Shown: positions 1 through 7,931 of the stretch, one piece after another
How positions within the stretch are numbered: position 1 is the first letter of the stretch
Layout: each line of letters begins with the position of its first letter
Assembly: GCA_026169045.1 (NCBI GenBank)
Contig: JAPFDH010000012.1
Location: forward strand, 1 to 49,677
Source of the DNA: Lachnospiraceae bacterium
GTDB lineage: Bacteria; Bacillota; Clostridia; Lachnospirales; Lachnospiraceae
Length of the DNA stretch: 49,677 bases
Direction of reading: 5' to 3'
Notes under the pieces: model-generated
Database searches by the model: none
What the model saw: only the letters and a program-made list of their open reading frames with translations
Told to the model about the DNA's origin: nothing
Program-made: the position numbers and the translations under genes

Positions 1-31
1 GCTACTGCGCCCCAAAATAGGAAACACTGAA

Positions 32-100
32 AAGAGGAGACGGTCCTGTTTTAATTTAAGGCTTTGAAAAAGCCTGAATTTTACAGGACCGTCTCCTCTT
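32..100. terminator. Long perfect-stem hairpin, probable terminator
   Basis: An 18-bp perfect inverted repeat (arms 32-49 and 83-100) encloses a second hairpin built on GGCTTT/AAAGCC (about 60-74). It lies 158 bp past the stop of the minus-strand gene at 258-995. On that strand it is followed by CTTTTCAG, a short T run, so it could end that transcript or one entering from outside the window. The stretch 101-149 holds only a small palindrome, TCGGAT-TT-ATCCGA, at 121-134. Confidence 0.5.
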
Positions 101-149
101 AAAGTACTAGGGGTTGAAAATCGGATTTATCCGACATCCCCCTCTTTGA

Positions 150-207
150 TTTGCGCGAAGGTAACAAGCTGTGCGCGGATGCCTGCATACGCATACGGCG
201 ACTATCC
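150..207. repeat. Dispersed intergenic repeat, family B, copy 1
   Basis: This 58-nt stretch aligns without gaps to 33666-33723 at roughly two thirds identity by eye, including shared blocks AACAAGCTGTG, GGAT and TGCATAC. Both copies lie about 40-50 bp past the stop codon of a minus-strand gene and in the same orientation. Neither contains a convincing reading frame. Function is unknown. Confidence 0.45.
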
Positions 208-257
208 GCGAACGTGCGAAACTCGCCCAGATGTGTTTCGCATCATTGCGCGAAAAA

Positions 258-995
258 TTAATTTTCTGCTGTGGGATCCGTTCCTTCCGGAAGCGGCATA
301 TCAAAAGCATAACGTACAAGATTTACAAAGTTTTCTTTGTGAGGAGCAGTAATCATACAGCCCACATAACAGTATTTTGATATGATTTTAGAATCTTCAT
401 AAAAACGGGTTCCGGTCATATCAATGGCAGCGGGAAATTCATTTCCGTTAATGTCCGTGGAATATAAGATTTTTCCCTGGGAATCCAATGTGGCAAACAG
501 ATCTTCCGGAAGAATTGTTTCCAGATTGGTATAAATAATGTTGTCTGGTTCATCGGCGGAGCAATAATAGTGTACGACGGATTCATCGCTGGCGATAAAG
601 TCCAGATCCCTGGCTGCTACCTGAATCAGAATTTTTTGAACAGTGGTGTACGTATTTTCATCCATGCTGCCAGTGGTCAAAATCATATTTGTGGATAGAT
701 TCACATGGACATCATCGGTATTTTGCCCCAAATATTCCGTAAAACCGGCGGTAAACTGTTCCTCTTCCTCACTGCTTTGCAATGTATTGACTAACATACC
801 GCTAATCAATACCGGTTTGGAATTTTCAATGACACTTAATGTAATGGATATGGCGCAAGCGGCAACAATAATGGTTCCGACAATCCAGATTTTATAGTAT
901 TCCCAAATGTAAGGAAATTTTTCCTTCCAAGGTAATGCTTTAATTTTTGCGATCTCATCTTTCGCGGTTTTTTCATCGCCATATATTTTGGCCAT
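258..995 (-). CDS. Unknown membrane-anchored extracellular protein
   Basis: This 245-residue protein belongs to no family I can name. It has a charged cytoplasmic N-terminus (1-34), one membrane segment at about 36-56 (IWIVGTIIVAACAISITL) and a ~185-residue extracellular domain rich in Asp, Glu and Thr. There is no lipobox or sortase motif. The ATG at 995 follows an AAGGAGG site about 10 bases upstream, so the start is secure. A candidate promoter is TTGTGC-18-TAAAAT on the minus strand (1046-1075). It diverges from the DUF624 gene. Co-location suggests, but does not prove, a shared envelope role. Confidence 0.75.
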   Translation of the reverse strand: MAKIYGDEKTAKDEIAKIKALPWKEKFPYIWEYYKIWIVGTIIVAACAISITLSVIENSKPVLISGMLVNTLQSSEEEEQFTAGFTEYLGQNTDDVHVNLSTNMILTTGSMDENTYTTVQKILIQVAARDLDFIASDESVVHYYCSADEPDNIIYTNLETILPEDLFATLDSQGKILYSTDINGNEFPAAIDMTGTRFYEDSKIISKYCYVGCMITAPHKENFVNLVRYAFDMPLPEGTDPTAEN

Positions 996-1045
996 AGGGA
1001 AAACCTCCTTAAAAGTAATAGTAAATGATTAAAATATAATGAACC

Positions 1046-1075
1046 ATTTTATGGCTCGTTCTTATTTTAGCACAA
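1046..1075 (-). promoter_or_regulatory. Candidate sigma-A promoter for the 258-995 gene
   Basis: Reading the minus strand, TTGTGC (1070-1075) is 18 bp from TAAAAT (1046-1051). The match is moderate and the position upstream of the start at 995 is reasonable. Confidence 0.4.
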
Positions 1076-1142
1076 TTTAAAGAAATGTAAAAATAAATAT
1101 ATATGAAATTCATAAAAAAAGGATAAAATCGGGTATTGATAT

Positions 1143-1171
1143 TTGCTTTTTTTGCTTAAATCGTATATAAT
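1143..1171 (+). promoter_or_regulatory. Sigma-A promoter for the DUF624 gene
   Basis: TTGCTT (1143-1148), a 17-bp spacer and a perfect TATAAT (1166-1171) give a leader of about 95 nt before the ATG at 1273. The leader contains a small ACTGC...GCAGT hairpin near 1182-1197. Confidence 0.65.
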
Positions 1172-1272
1172 CAATCAAGGACTGCAGGAGAGCAGTTTCG
1201 TGTGACTTCCATTAAGTTTTATATGATCTGGTGGAGGCAATAGAAAAGGCGAAAGAATAGAGGTAAAGGGTT

Positions 1273-2079
1273 ATGAGTAATTTGTTCAATATGGACAATC
1301 CTTTCTGGAGGACCATGGGAAAGCTGGTTGATGTGGCTTGGCTGAATATATTATGGCTGATTTGTTGTATTCCCATTGTCACGGTAGGTCCTTCGACGAC
1401 AGCATTGTATTATGTTATGTTAAAGTTGGTTAGAGACGAGGAGTCTCATAATACCAGAAGTTTTTTCCGGTCGTTTAAGCAAAATTTCAAGCAGGGAATT
1501 ATTATCTGGTTAATTATGCTGGCAGTATTCTTTTTTATTGTTATGGATATTCGGGCATATCGTACATTCCAGAATAACATTGCTACTGTGCTTTCTTTTG
1601 TATTCATCGGACTTTTAATTATTTATGTTTTGGTGATGAATTATGTATTTCCGGTATTATCAAAATTCGATAATACGGTACGCCGGACGATTCAGAATGC
1701 ATTTTTAATGAGTATCCGTCATATCGGATGGAGTATTCTGATGAGTGCAGTATTTATAGGCATTATGCTGGTTCTGATTTGGGTATTTCCTCCGCTGATG
1801 CTTTTGGGATACGGACTTGTGGCATTTATCAATTCCTATATTCTGGTTCATATTTTTGATAAATATATTCCGAAAGAAGAAGAGCATGAAAATGAAGATA
1901 TGTTCATGACAAATCGTGAGATCGAAGCCCAGGAAGAGGCCGAGAGAACAGGAGAAGCGGTGAAGGATCCGTTTGCTGAGTCTGTGGCTATTCTGAAGGG
2001 AGAGGAAACCGCGAAAACAGAAAAAGAAGAGGATGTGGAAAAGGAGAATGAAGAAAAGAATGAAAAGGAGACGGATTGA
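1273..2079 (+). CDS. DUF624 (YesL-like) integral membrane protein
   Basis: This 268-residue protein resembles the DUF624/YesL family: an N-terminal FNMDNPFWRTMGKLVDV segment, then the conserved stretch around IPIVTVGPSTTALYYV. Membrane segments fall near residues 20-47, 76-94, 104-127 and 150-195. After residue 200 comes an acidic, Glu/Lys-rich cytoplasmic tail of about 70 residues that looks disordered and is longer than usual for the family. The family often sits near sugar ABC transporters, but none is adjacent here, so the role is open. GAGGTAAAGGG precedes the ATG. A strong bidirectional terminator follows. Confidence 0.8.
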   Translation: MSNLFNMDNPFWRTMGKLVDVAWLNILWLICCIPIVTVGPSTTALYYVMLKLVRDEESHNTRSFFRSFKQNFKQGIIIWLIMLAVFFFIVMDIRAYRTFQNNIATVLSFVFIGLLIIYVLVMNYVFPVLSKFDNTVRRTIQNAFLMSIRHIGWSILMSAVFIGIMLVLIWVFPPLMLLGYGLVAFINSYILVHIFDKYIPKEEEHENEDMFMTNREIEAQEEAERTGEAVKDPFAESVAILKGEETAKTEKEEDVEKENEEKNEKETD

Positions 2080-2117
2080 TCCGTTTTGTTCTTAACATCC
2101 TATAAGGTAAATTTTAT

Positions 2118-2163
2118 AAAAAGGGAATGGAAGTATGGATGAAAATACTTCCATTCCCTTTTT
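2118..2163. terminator. Bidirectional rho-independent terminator
   Basis: A perfect 19-bp stem (2118-2136 with 2145-2163) around an 8-nt loop has an A run on one side and a T run on the other. It separates the convergent DUF624 and AraC-type genes and can serve both. Confidence 0.9.
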
Positions 2164-2231
2164 TGTACAAAATGAGTGAATCGGAATAAATTTTTGTATG
2201 TACTTTCATAGACATAGGCGAATACCTATAT

Positions 2232-3479
2232 TCAGCGAAATTGTTTGGGAGTAATTCCGGTGTATTTTTTAAAGACCTTGGAAAAGTAACTTTGATCTTC
2301 AAATCCCACTGCGATGGCAATATCGATAATGGAATAATCGGTATTGGAAAGAAGTAATTTGCTTTCCTCAATCCGCACATTATTTAAATAATTTTTAAAG
2401 GATGTTCCTGTGGTGTTTTTAAATAAAGTAGAGAAATAAGCCGGGTGCAGATGAACATGTGCTGCCACTTCTTCTAAAGTAAGCGGGGCGTTAAAGTGTT
2501 CGGAAATATAGGAAATCGCTTTTTTAATACAATCGTTATTTTTCGAAGACAGATGGGGAAACATACATTCAGAAAAGGTTTCCACAATCTCCTGCAGCAT
2601 ATGGCAGAGACTGTCCAATGTATCAATTTGCTGAAGATTTTTGATAAAATGACTGTTTAGATTTAACATGGCATCGGGAGATGCGCCGCCTTCCATGGCA
2701 GTTCTGGACAGAAGGGAGCATAGTTCTACCGAGCGGGTTTTTACCACGTCCAGACTGTTTCCTTTGGAAAATAAAACATATCCCAACAGATCATTGAGAA
2801 TGGCATTGGCTTCCGGAACGTTTCCTGTTTTGACTTTCTGGATCAATGCTTTTTCTTTTTCATAGGGATAGGTTGTGTTGTGAATCGTTTCCGCTTTATA
2901 ACGCTGAATGGATTCGTTGATGCGTGACTGCTGGAGAAGTTTCTGATTATTTTTCAGCAGATCCTGTTTGCTGTCCGCAATCAGATTGGAAAACATATAA
3001 AAAAGAAGATGGCTGATATGGTTGACCGTAGCAGGAGGCACAACAGGAATGGAACGGACTTCATCGTATAAGTTTAAGGCATCATCGGTGGAAATTTTAT
3101 ATTTTTTTGCAATATCAGAAATTAAAACAGAATCAGGCTGATCCATTAAAAAAGGACCGACCAATATGGAGCCTAAAAAGGTTTCTTTCGTAATTAAGGG
3201 AAATACAATATGATTCAGTTGTGCATGGCATTCAAAAATGTAAGGTTCCCCCAGTGAAATAGCTTTTTTGCTGGCAGACAAATGGGTGTGCTCACATGCA
3301 TTTTCGGAAGATAAATGACTTTGAAATAAATGACAAAATTCATGAACCTCACCTTGAGACACCAAAGTTTCGCCGTTTTCATTTATGATTTGTATGGATA
3401 AATGGATACAGGTGTAAAAGGTTTCAGCCATGGCTTGTAAAGTATCCTGGGGAACGAGAGAATAGAGCAGCGGTTTCAA
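2232..3479 (-). CDS. PocR-domain AraC-family transcriptional regulator
   Basis: This 415-residue regulator has an N-terminal PocR-type ligand-sensing domain (about 8-165; C-rich stretch with CEHTHLSASKKAI, then FECHAQLNHIVFPL and GSILVGPFL), a helical linker, and two C-terminal AraC helix-turn-helix motifs (about 325-415, ending FKKYTGITPKQFR). PocR domains are known to bind small metabolites and to regulate B12-linked pathways, so it probably senses the substrate of the divergent corrinoid operon. The likely start is TTG at 3479, with GGGAGG 8 bases upstream. An ATG inside that leader is out of frame. A minus-strand TATAAT lies at 3512-3517. Confidence 0.88.
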   Translation of the reverse strand: MKPLLYSLVPQDTLQAMAETFYTCIHLSIQIINENGETLVSQGEVHEFCHLFQSHLSSENACEHTHLSASKKAISLGEPYIFECHAQLNHIVFPLITKETFLGSILVGPFLMDQPDSVLISDIAKKYKISTDDALNLYDEVRSIPVVPPATVNHISHLLFYMFSNLIADSKQDLLKNNQKLLQQSRINESIQRYKAETIHNTTYPYEKEKALIQKVKTGNVPEANAILNDLLGYVLFSKGNSLDVVKTRSVELCSLLSRTAMEGGASPDAMLNLNSHFIKNLQQIDTLDSLCHMLQEIVETFSECMFPHLSSKNNDCIKKAISYISEHFNAPLTLEEVAAHVHLHPAYFSTLFKNTTGTSFKNYLNNVRIEESKLLLSNTDYSIIDIAIAVGFEDQSYFSKVFKKYTGITPKQFR

Positions 3480-3614
3480 GGTTTCATCCTCCCAATCAAT
3501 AGTTTTCTCTCATTATACTACGCAATCGGAAAAGAAGGAAAGAGAAAAGAAAGGAAATATGAAAAAACTTATAAGAATCCAAAAAATTTACGCTAAAGCA
3601 AAAAGAATTTCATT

Positions 3615-3620
3615 TATAAT
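3615..3620 (+). promoter_or_regulatory. Candidate -10 box of the corrinoid operon
   Basis: TATAAT lies about 40 bp before the first gene, but no good -35 hexamer sits 16-18 bp upstream. This is typical of activator-dependent promoters and fits control by the divergent PocR/AraC protein, which is inference. I saw no clear direct-repeat operator. Confidence 0.4.
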
Positions 3621-3662
3621 AACAAAAACGAAAGTGCACAAAGTGTAAAAGGAGGAAATACA

Positions 3663-4301
3663 ATGTCAATTATTCAGGAAATCTCAGAATATTTACAGAA
3701 GGGAAGAGCAAAAAATGTGAAGCAGTTGGTTCAGCAGGCATTGGATGAACAGCTGGATCCAAAGGAAATTTTAAATGACGGATTATTACAGGGTATGATG
3801 ATTGTCGGTACAAAATTTAAGAATAATGAAGTGTTTGTACCGGAAGTTCTTGTGGCAGCGAGAGCCATGAATGCAGGTCTGGCTGTATTGGAGCCAAAAC
3901 TGGTAGAAGTTGGAAATGAACCGGTGGGAAAAGCCGTGATCGGTACTGTACAGGGAGACCTTCATGATATTGGAAAGAATCTGGTAGTCATGATGTTAAA
4001 GGGTGCAGGATTTGAAATTTATGATTTGGGTGTGGATGTAGCCCCAAGTGCTTTTGTAGATAAGGCAGAAGAAGTAGGAGCAGATATCATTTGTATGTCA
4101 GCGTTACTGACAACAACCATGCCAAAGATGCAGGATTGTGTTGAGACATTAAAGGAACGGAATCTGAGAGATAAGTATATTGTTATGGTTGGCGGAGCTC
4201 CGGTAAATGATAGTTTTGCAAAACAGATCGGAGCCGATTATTATACGCCGGATGCAGCAACAGCGGCTGAAGTAGCAAAGAAGGCAGTAACAGAAAAATA
4301 A
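3663..4301 (+). CDS. Corrinoid (methyl-carrier) protein, MtaC/MtbC family
   Basis: This 212-residue cobalamin-binding protein shuttles a methyl group between methyltransferases in the cytoplasm. Residues 1-85 form the helical cap domain (ILNDGLLQGMMIVGTKF, then EVLVAARAMNAGL). Residues 88-212 form the Rossmann-like B12 domain with D99-L-H101-D-I-G104, where His101 should be the lower cobalt ligand, then SALLTTTM and VGGAPV. The length is normal for the family. AAAGGAGG precedes the ATG. It is the first gene of a four-gene plus-strand run (3663-8852). The family does not reveal the substrate. Confidence 0.93.
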   Translation: MSIIQEISEYLQKGRAKNVKQLVQQALDEQLDPKEILNDGLLQGMMIVGTKFKNNEVFVPEVLVAARAMNAGLAVLEPKLVEVGNEPVGKAVIGTVQGDLHDIGKNLVVMMLKGAGFEIYDLGVDVAPSAFVDKAEEVGADIICMSALLTTTMPKMQDCVETLKERNLRDKYIVMVGGAPVNDSFAKQIGADYYTPDAATAAEVAKKAVTEK

Positions 4302-4336
4302 GCGGATGTAATAGGAATAGTGATAGAGGCATGGCG

Positions 4337-6502
4337 ATGAAAATACAGGAGTTTGCAGTTACAGTATCAAAAGAACGGGTATGCCATCTGATTGATGCAG
4401 ATCCGTCAAGTGAATTGTATGAAGAAATTTTAGAAGAACTGGAGCAAATGCTTCCGATAGCGTATGAAAAAATACAGCCTTGTGCAGTTTTGGAATTTGG
4501 TGATTTCAAAGATTATACATCTTTTGTAAAAGAATCATCTACGGAAGCACTTTATGAGATTCATTCCATCGGATCGGGTATGAGTGAATGGTCGACATCT
4601 TTGTTTCAAGAGGGAAATTATCTGGGCGGGATGCTTGCCGATGCCATTGCCGATGACTATTTATTTCAAATGGACAGCGAAATACAAAAAATAGTGGTAC
4701 AGATGTGCAGGGAGAAAAAAAGGGGTATTGCGCGCCGTTTGGAAGCACCGCAGGATGTACCCATGGATATTCAGAAGAAAGCATTTGAAGTGACGAATGC
4801 GGAAAAAGAAATGGGACTTAAAATTAAAGAAAGTTATATGCTGGATCCGGTAAAATCAGTATGTCAGGTGTATTTACTGGATTCGGATCATACCCGATTC
4901 TGTGTGGAGCATGACTGTACAAGATGTCAGAATTACAAATGCAAACTTAGGAAGGAGTCCTCCGTTTGTGTAAAAGTAAAAACAGAAGAAAAAGAGTATA
5001 AAATATATGGCAGTACAAAGCAGACCCTGTATGAACTGTTGCTGAAGCATGGGATTGCGATCCCTGCTGTCTGCAGTGGCAAAGGTCTCTGTGGGAAATG
5101 TCGTATTCAAGTTTTGGAAGGGGAGGTTTGTCCTTCCGAAGAAGATAAAAGGTATTTTACAAAAGAAGAAATAGAAAAAGGATTTCGTTTATCCTGTCAG
5201 GCATATCCGGGGACGGATTGTACAATTGAATTATCCCAGAATCATTCGGGAAAATTTTTTGTATTGGCAAATGAGGATGAAGAAAAAATCGTTGCTGCAA
5301 CACCAGGAGGAGAATATGGAATTGCAGTGGACATTGGGACGACGACAGTAGCAATGATGCTTGTGGAGATAAAAACAGGAGCAGTTATTGATGTGTTTAC
5401 TGCCATTAACCCGCAGAATGTATATGGTGCCGATGTGATCAGTCGCATGGAGGCATCAAATACAGGAAAAAAGGAAGCGTTAAAGGAAAAAATACGCGGC
5501 ATATTAAGAGAAGGGGTAACTGCTTTACTGGATAACAAGAAAGTGTCCGTTGCACGTATGGTTATCGGTGCCAATACCACAATGGTTCATTTGCTTATGG
5601 GGTATTCCTGTGAAACACTGGGAGTCGCACCATTTAAGCCTGTTACACTGGATACCATTTATACCACATGCGGAAAAATGTTTGGAGATATTGGAACAAA
5701 TGATTTTGAAATTATTCTGTATCCGGGAATTTCCGCATATGTCGGAGGAGATATTACGGCTGGTCTATATGCGTTGGATTTTGATAAACGGGATGGAATA
5801 GCAGTTCTTATGGATTTGGGAACCAACGGAGAAATGGCTATAGGAAATAAAGATCGGATCATGGTGACATCAACGGCTATGGGACCGGCATTTGAGGGCG
5901 GTAATATTGTTTGCGGCATGGGAAGTGTTGAAGGGGCAATCAGCAGCGTAAAACTAAATAAAGATCAGGTGCTTGTGGAAACCATAGGAAAAAAACCGCC
6001 GAAAGGAATTTGCGGAACCGGAGTCATTGATGTGGTATATGAGATGCTTCGGGAAGAGATTATGGACGAGACAGGGCATATGGATTCTCCATATTTTGAG
6101 GATGGCATTGTACTGTCGGAGGAAGCGGGCATTCGCTTTTATCAAAAAGATGTACGGGCAATTCAGCTGGCAAAAGCGGCTGTGCGGGCAGGATTTGAAA
6201 CGTTGGTATCAAAATTCGGCGTATCGTATGAAGATATTGAGGAAATTTATGTAGCCGGTGGCTTTGGGTATAAGATGGATATTCAAAAGGCAGTGGGAAT
6301 TGGTTTGTTTCCTGAGGCATGTGCACAAAAAATAAAGGCAGTGGGAAATACATGTCTGAAAGGAGCAGTAAAATATTTATGCCGGGAAAATGCGGATGAG
6401 GTCACCAGGCAATTGGTGAAACAGGCCGAGGAGGTTCCTTTGGCCAATGATAAGACTTTTTTTGAGTCTTATATGGATTCCATGTATTTTACGCAGGAGT
6501 AA
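4337..6502 (+). CDS. Reductive activator of corrinoid protein fused to a MetH-activation-like domain
   Basis: This 721-residue protein should reactivate Co(II) corrinoid protein using ATP. Residues 1-215 resemble the vitamin B12-dependent methionine synthase activation domain and end in a Cys motif C189-x4-C194-x2-C197-x4-C202. Residues 220-305 are a [2Fe-2S] ferredoxin domain (C246-x5-C252-x2-C255, C287). From about 325 on is the RACo ASKHA ATPase region (D332-IGTTTVAMML, LMDLGTNGEMAIG, GTGVIDVVYEM, VAGGFGYKMDI). In other clusters the first domain is often a separate protein. I chose ATG 4337 over 4331 because AGAGG lies 7 bases before it but only 1 base before 4331. Confidence 0.9.
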   Translation: MKIQEFAVTVSKERVCHLIDADPSSELYEEILEELEQMLPIAYEKIQPCAVLEFGDFKDYTSFVKESSTEALYEIHSIGSGMSEWSTSLFQEGNYLGGMLADAIADDYLFQMDSEIQKIVVQMCREKKRGIARRLEAPQDVPMDIQKKAFEVTNAEKEMGLKIKESYMLDPVKSVCQVYLLDSDHTRFCVEHDCTRCQNYKCKLRKESSVCVKVKTEEKEYKIYGSTKQTLYELLLKHGIAIPAVCSGKGLCGKCRIQVLEGEVCPSEEDKRYFTKEEIEKGFRLSCQAYPGTDCTIELSQNHSGKFFVLANEDEEKIVAATPGGEYGIAVDIGTTTVAMMLVEIKTGAVIDVFTAINPQNVYGADVISRMEASNTGKKEALKEKIRGILREGVTALLDNKKVSVARMVIGANTTMVHLLMGYSCETLGVAPFKPVTLDTIYTTCGKMFGDIGTNDFEIILYPGISAYVGGDITAGLYALDFDKRDGIAVLMDLGTNGEMAIGNKDRIMVTSTAMGPAFEGGNIVCGMGSVEGAISSVKLNKDQVLVETIGKKPPKGICGTGVIDVVYEMLREEIMDETGHMDSPYFEDGIVLSEEAGIRFYQKDVRAIQLAKAAVRAGFETLVSKFGVSYEDIEEIYVAGGFGYKMDIQKAVGIGLFPEACAQKIKAVGNTCLKGAVKYLCRENADEVTRQLVKQAEEVPLANDKTFFESYMDSMYFTQE

Positions 6503-6568
6503 TTCGGAAAAATGTATTTGTTTTGATAGAAAAATAGTTGTAAGAAGGTTTGGGAAGGAGAATATTAT

Positions 6569-7930
6569 ATGACACCAAAGGAGATCCTTGCTGCGACATT
6601 GCGGCATGAGAGAACAGAACAGGTGGCGTGGGTTCCTTTTGCAGGAGTGCATGCCGGAAGCATTTTAGGTTATACAGCGGAGGAAGTACTGAAAGACGGA
6701 GATAAATTATTTCAGTCTTTGATGGAAGTCAATAAGCTGTATAAGCCATCCGGCCAGCCGGTGATTTTTGACTTACAGGTAGAGGCAGAATGCCTGGGAT
6801 GCGAGTTGGCATGGTCCGAAGAAGCTCCGCCGTCTGTGGCAAAACATCCGCTGGAAGGGGAAGAAGAACTGGTAACGCCGTGCTATTGTACGATACCGAC
6901 GAAAGATTCCGGTCGTATTCCTATGATCCTGGATGTTATGAAACGGATGAAGGAAACGGTGGGGGATACCACGGCATTATATGGTTTAATTTGTGGACCG
7001 TTTACTCTGGCAGCTCATTTGCGTGGAAATGATATTTTCATGGATATGTATGATGATGAAGAAGCAGTGGAGGAGTTTTTGCAGTATTGTACGGCTGTGG
7101 CAAAGAAAATGGCAGAATATTATGCGGAAGCCGGAATGGATGTTATTGCTGTAGTCGATCCTTTGATTTCCCAGATATCATCAGATCATTTTGAACAGTT
7201 TATGAGCAAACCATTTTCCGAATTGTTTTCCCATATCCGTCAGCTGGGTGTATTTTCTTCTTTCTTTGTATGTGGGGATGCTACAAGAAACATTGAGGTA
7301 ATGTGCCAGACAAATCCGGATTCAATTTCTGTGGATGAGAATGTGGATCTGGTAGCAGCGAAGAAAATCACAGATCAGTATAATGTGGCAATTGGCGGAA
7401 ATATCCCATTGACTACGGTGATGCTTCATGGAAGTCAGCAGGATAATATGAAATTTACTCTGGATTTGCTGGATCAGCTGGAAGATAAGCGCAATTTTAT
7501 CCTGGCACCAGGGTGTGATATGCCGTATCGGGTTCCGGTGGAAAATGTAATCGGAATTACACAGGCAATTCTTGAAACAGAATCCGTGAGAAAAATGTTG
7601 GAAAATTATACGGCGCAGGAAGAAGAGATTGAAATTACTTTGCCGGATTATAATAACCTGAAAAAACCTCTTGTAGAGGTATTTACATTGGATTCTGCCA
7701 CCTGTGCGGCATGCACCTATATGATGGGAGCAGCAAAGGAAGCAAAGAAAACATTTGGAGATGCCATTGATATGGTGGAATACAAATTTACCATAAAAGA
7801 AAATATTGCAAGATGCAAAAAGATGGGCGTTACCAATCTGCCATCCATGTATATTAATGGAAAACTTGTATTCAGTTCTTTGGTTCCTGATAAAGAAGCA
7901 TTGGAAGAAGCCATCCGTAAGGTGATGTAA
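6569..7930 (+). CDS. UroD-family corrinoid methyltransferase with C-terminal thioredoxin-like domain
   Basis: Residues 1-345 of this 453-residue protein match the uroporphyrinogen decarboxylase-like methyltransferases (MtaA/MtbA/CmuA group). The fold motifs are visible, including LICGPFTLAAHLRG and SISVDENVDL. Of the usual zinc ligands His-x-Cys...Cys, the two cysteines are present (C235, C316), but the histidine position is Phe233. Residues 368-453 add a thioredoxin/glutaredoxin-like domain with C379-AA-C382 and a probable cis-proline in TNLPSMYINGK. It is the only methyltransferase in the cluster, so it may be the substrate enzyme, the acceptor enzyme or both. GGAAGGAG precedes the ATG. Only one base separates its stop from the next gene. 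Confidence 0.85.
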   Translation: MTPKEILAATLRHERTEQVAWVPFAGVHAGSILGYTAEEVLKDGDKLFQSLMEVNKLYKPSGQPVIFDLQVEAECLGCELAWSEEAPPSVAKHPLEGEEELVTPCYCTIPTKDSGRIPMILDVMKRMKETVGDTTALYGLICGPFTLAAHLRGNDIFMDMYDDEEAVEEFLQYCTAVAKKMAEYYAEAGMDVIAVVDPLISQISSDHFEQFMSKPFSELFSHIRQLGVFSSFFVCGDATRNIEVMCQTNPDSISVDENVDLVAAKKITDQYNVAIGGNIPLTTVMLHGSQQDNMKFTLDLLDQLEDKRNFILAPGCDMPYRVPVENVIGITQAILETESVRKMLENYTAQEEEIEITLPDYNNLKKPLVEVFTLDSATCAACTYMMGAAKEAKKTFGDAIDMVEYKFTIKENIARCKKMGVTNLPSMYINGKLVFSSLVPDKEALEEAIRKVM

Positions 7931-7931
7931 C

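Noticed and set aside
107-380. Three short overlapping reading frames at the window start
   Set aside because: They cross the repeat and the end of the 258-995 gene on both strands and have no ribosome sites.
3480-3662. Cobalamin riboswitch before the corrinoid operon
   Set aside because: I looked for a B12 box and a long structured leader; the 183-bp divergent spacer is AT-rich with no such motif.
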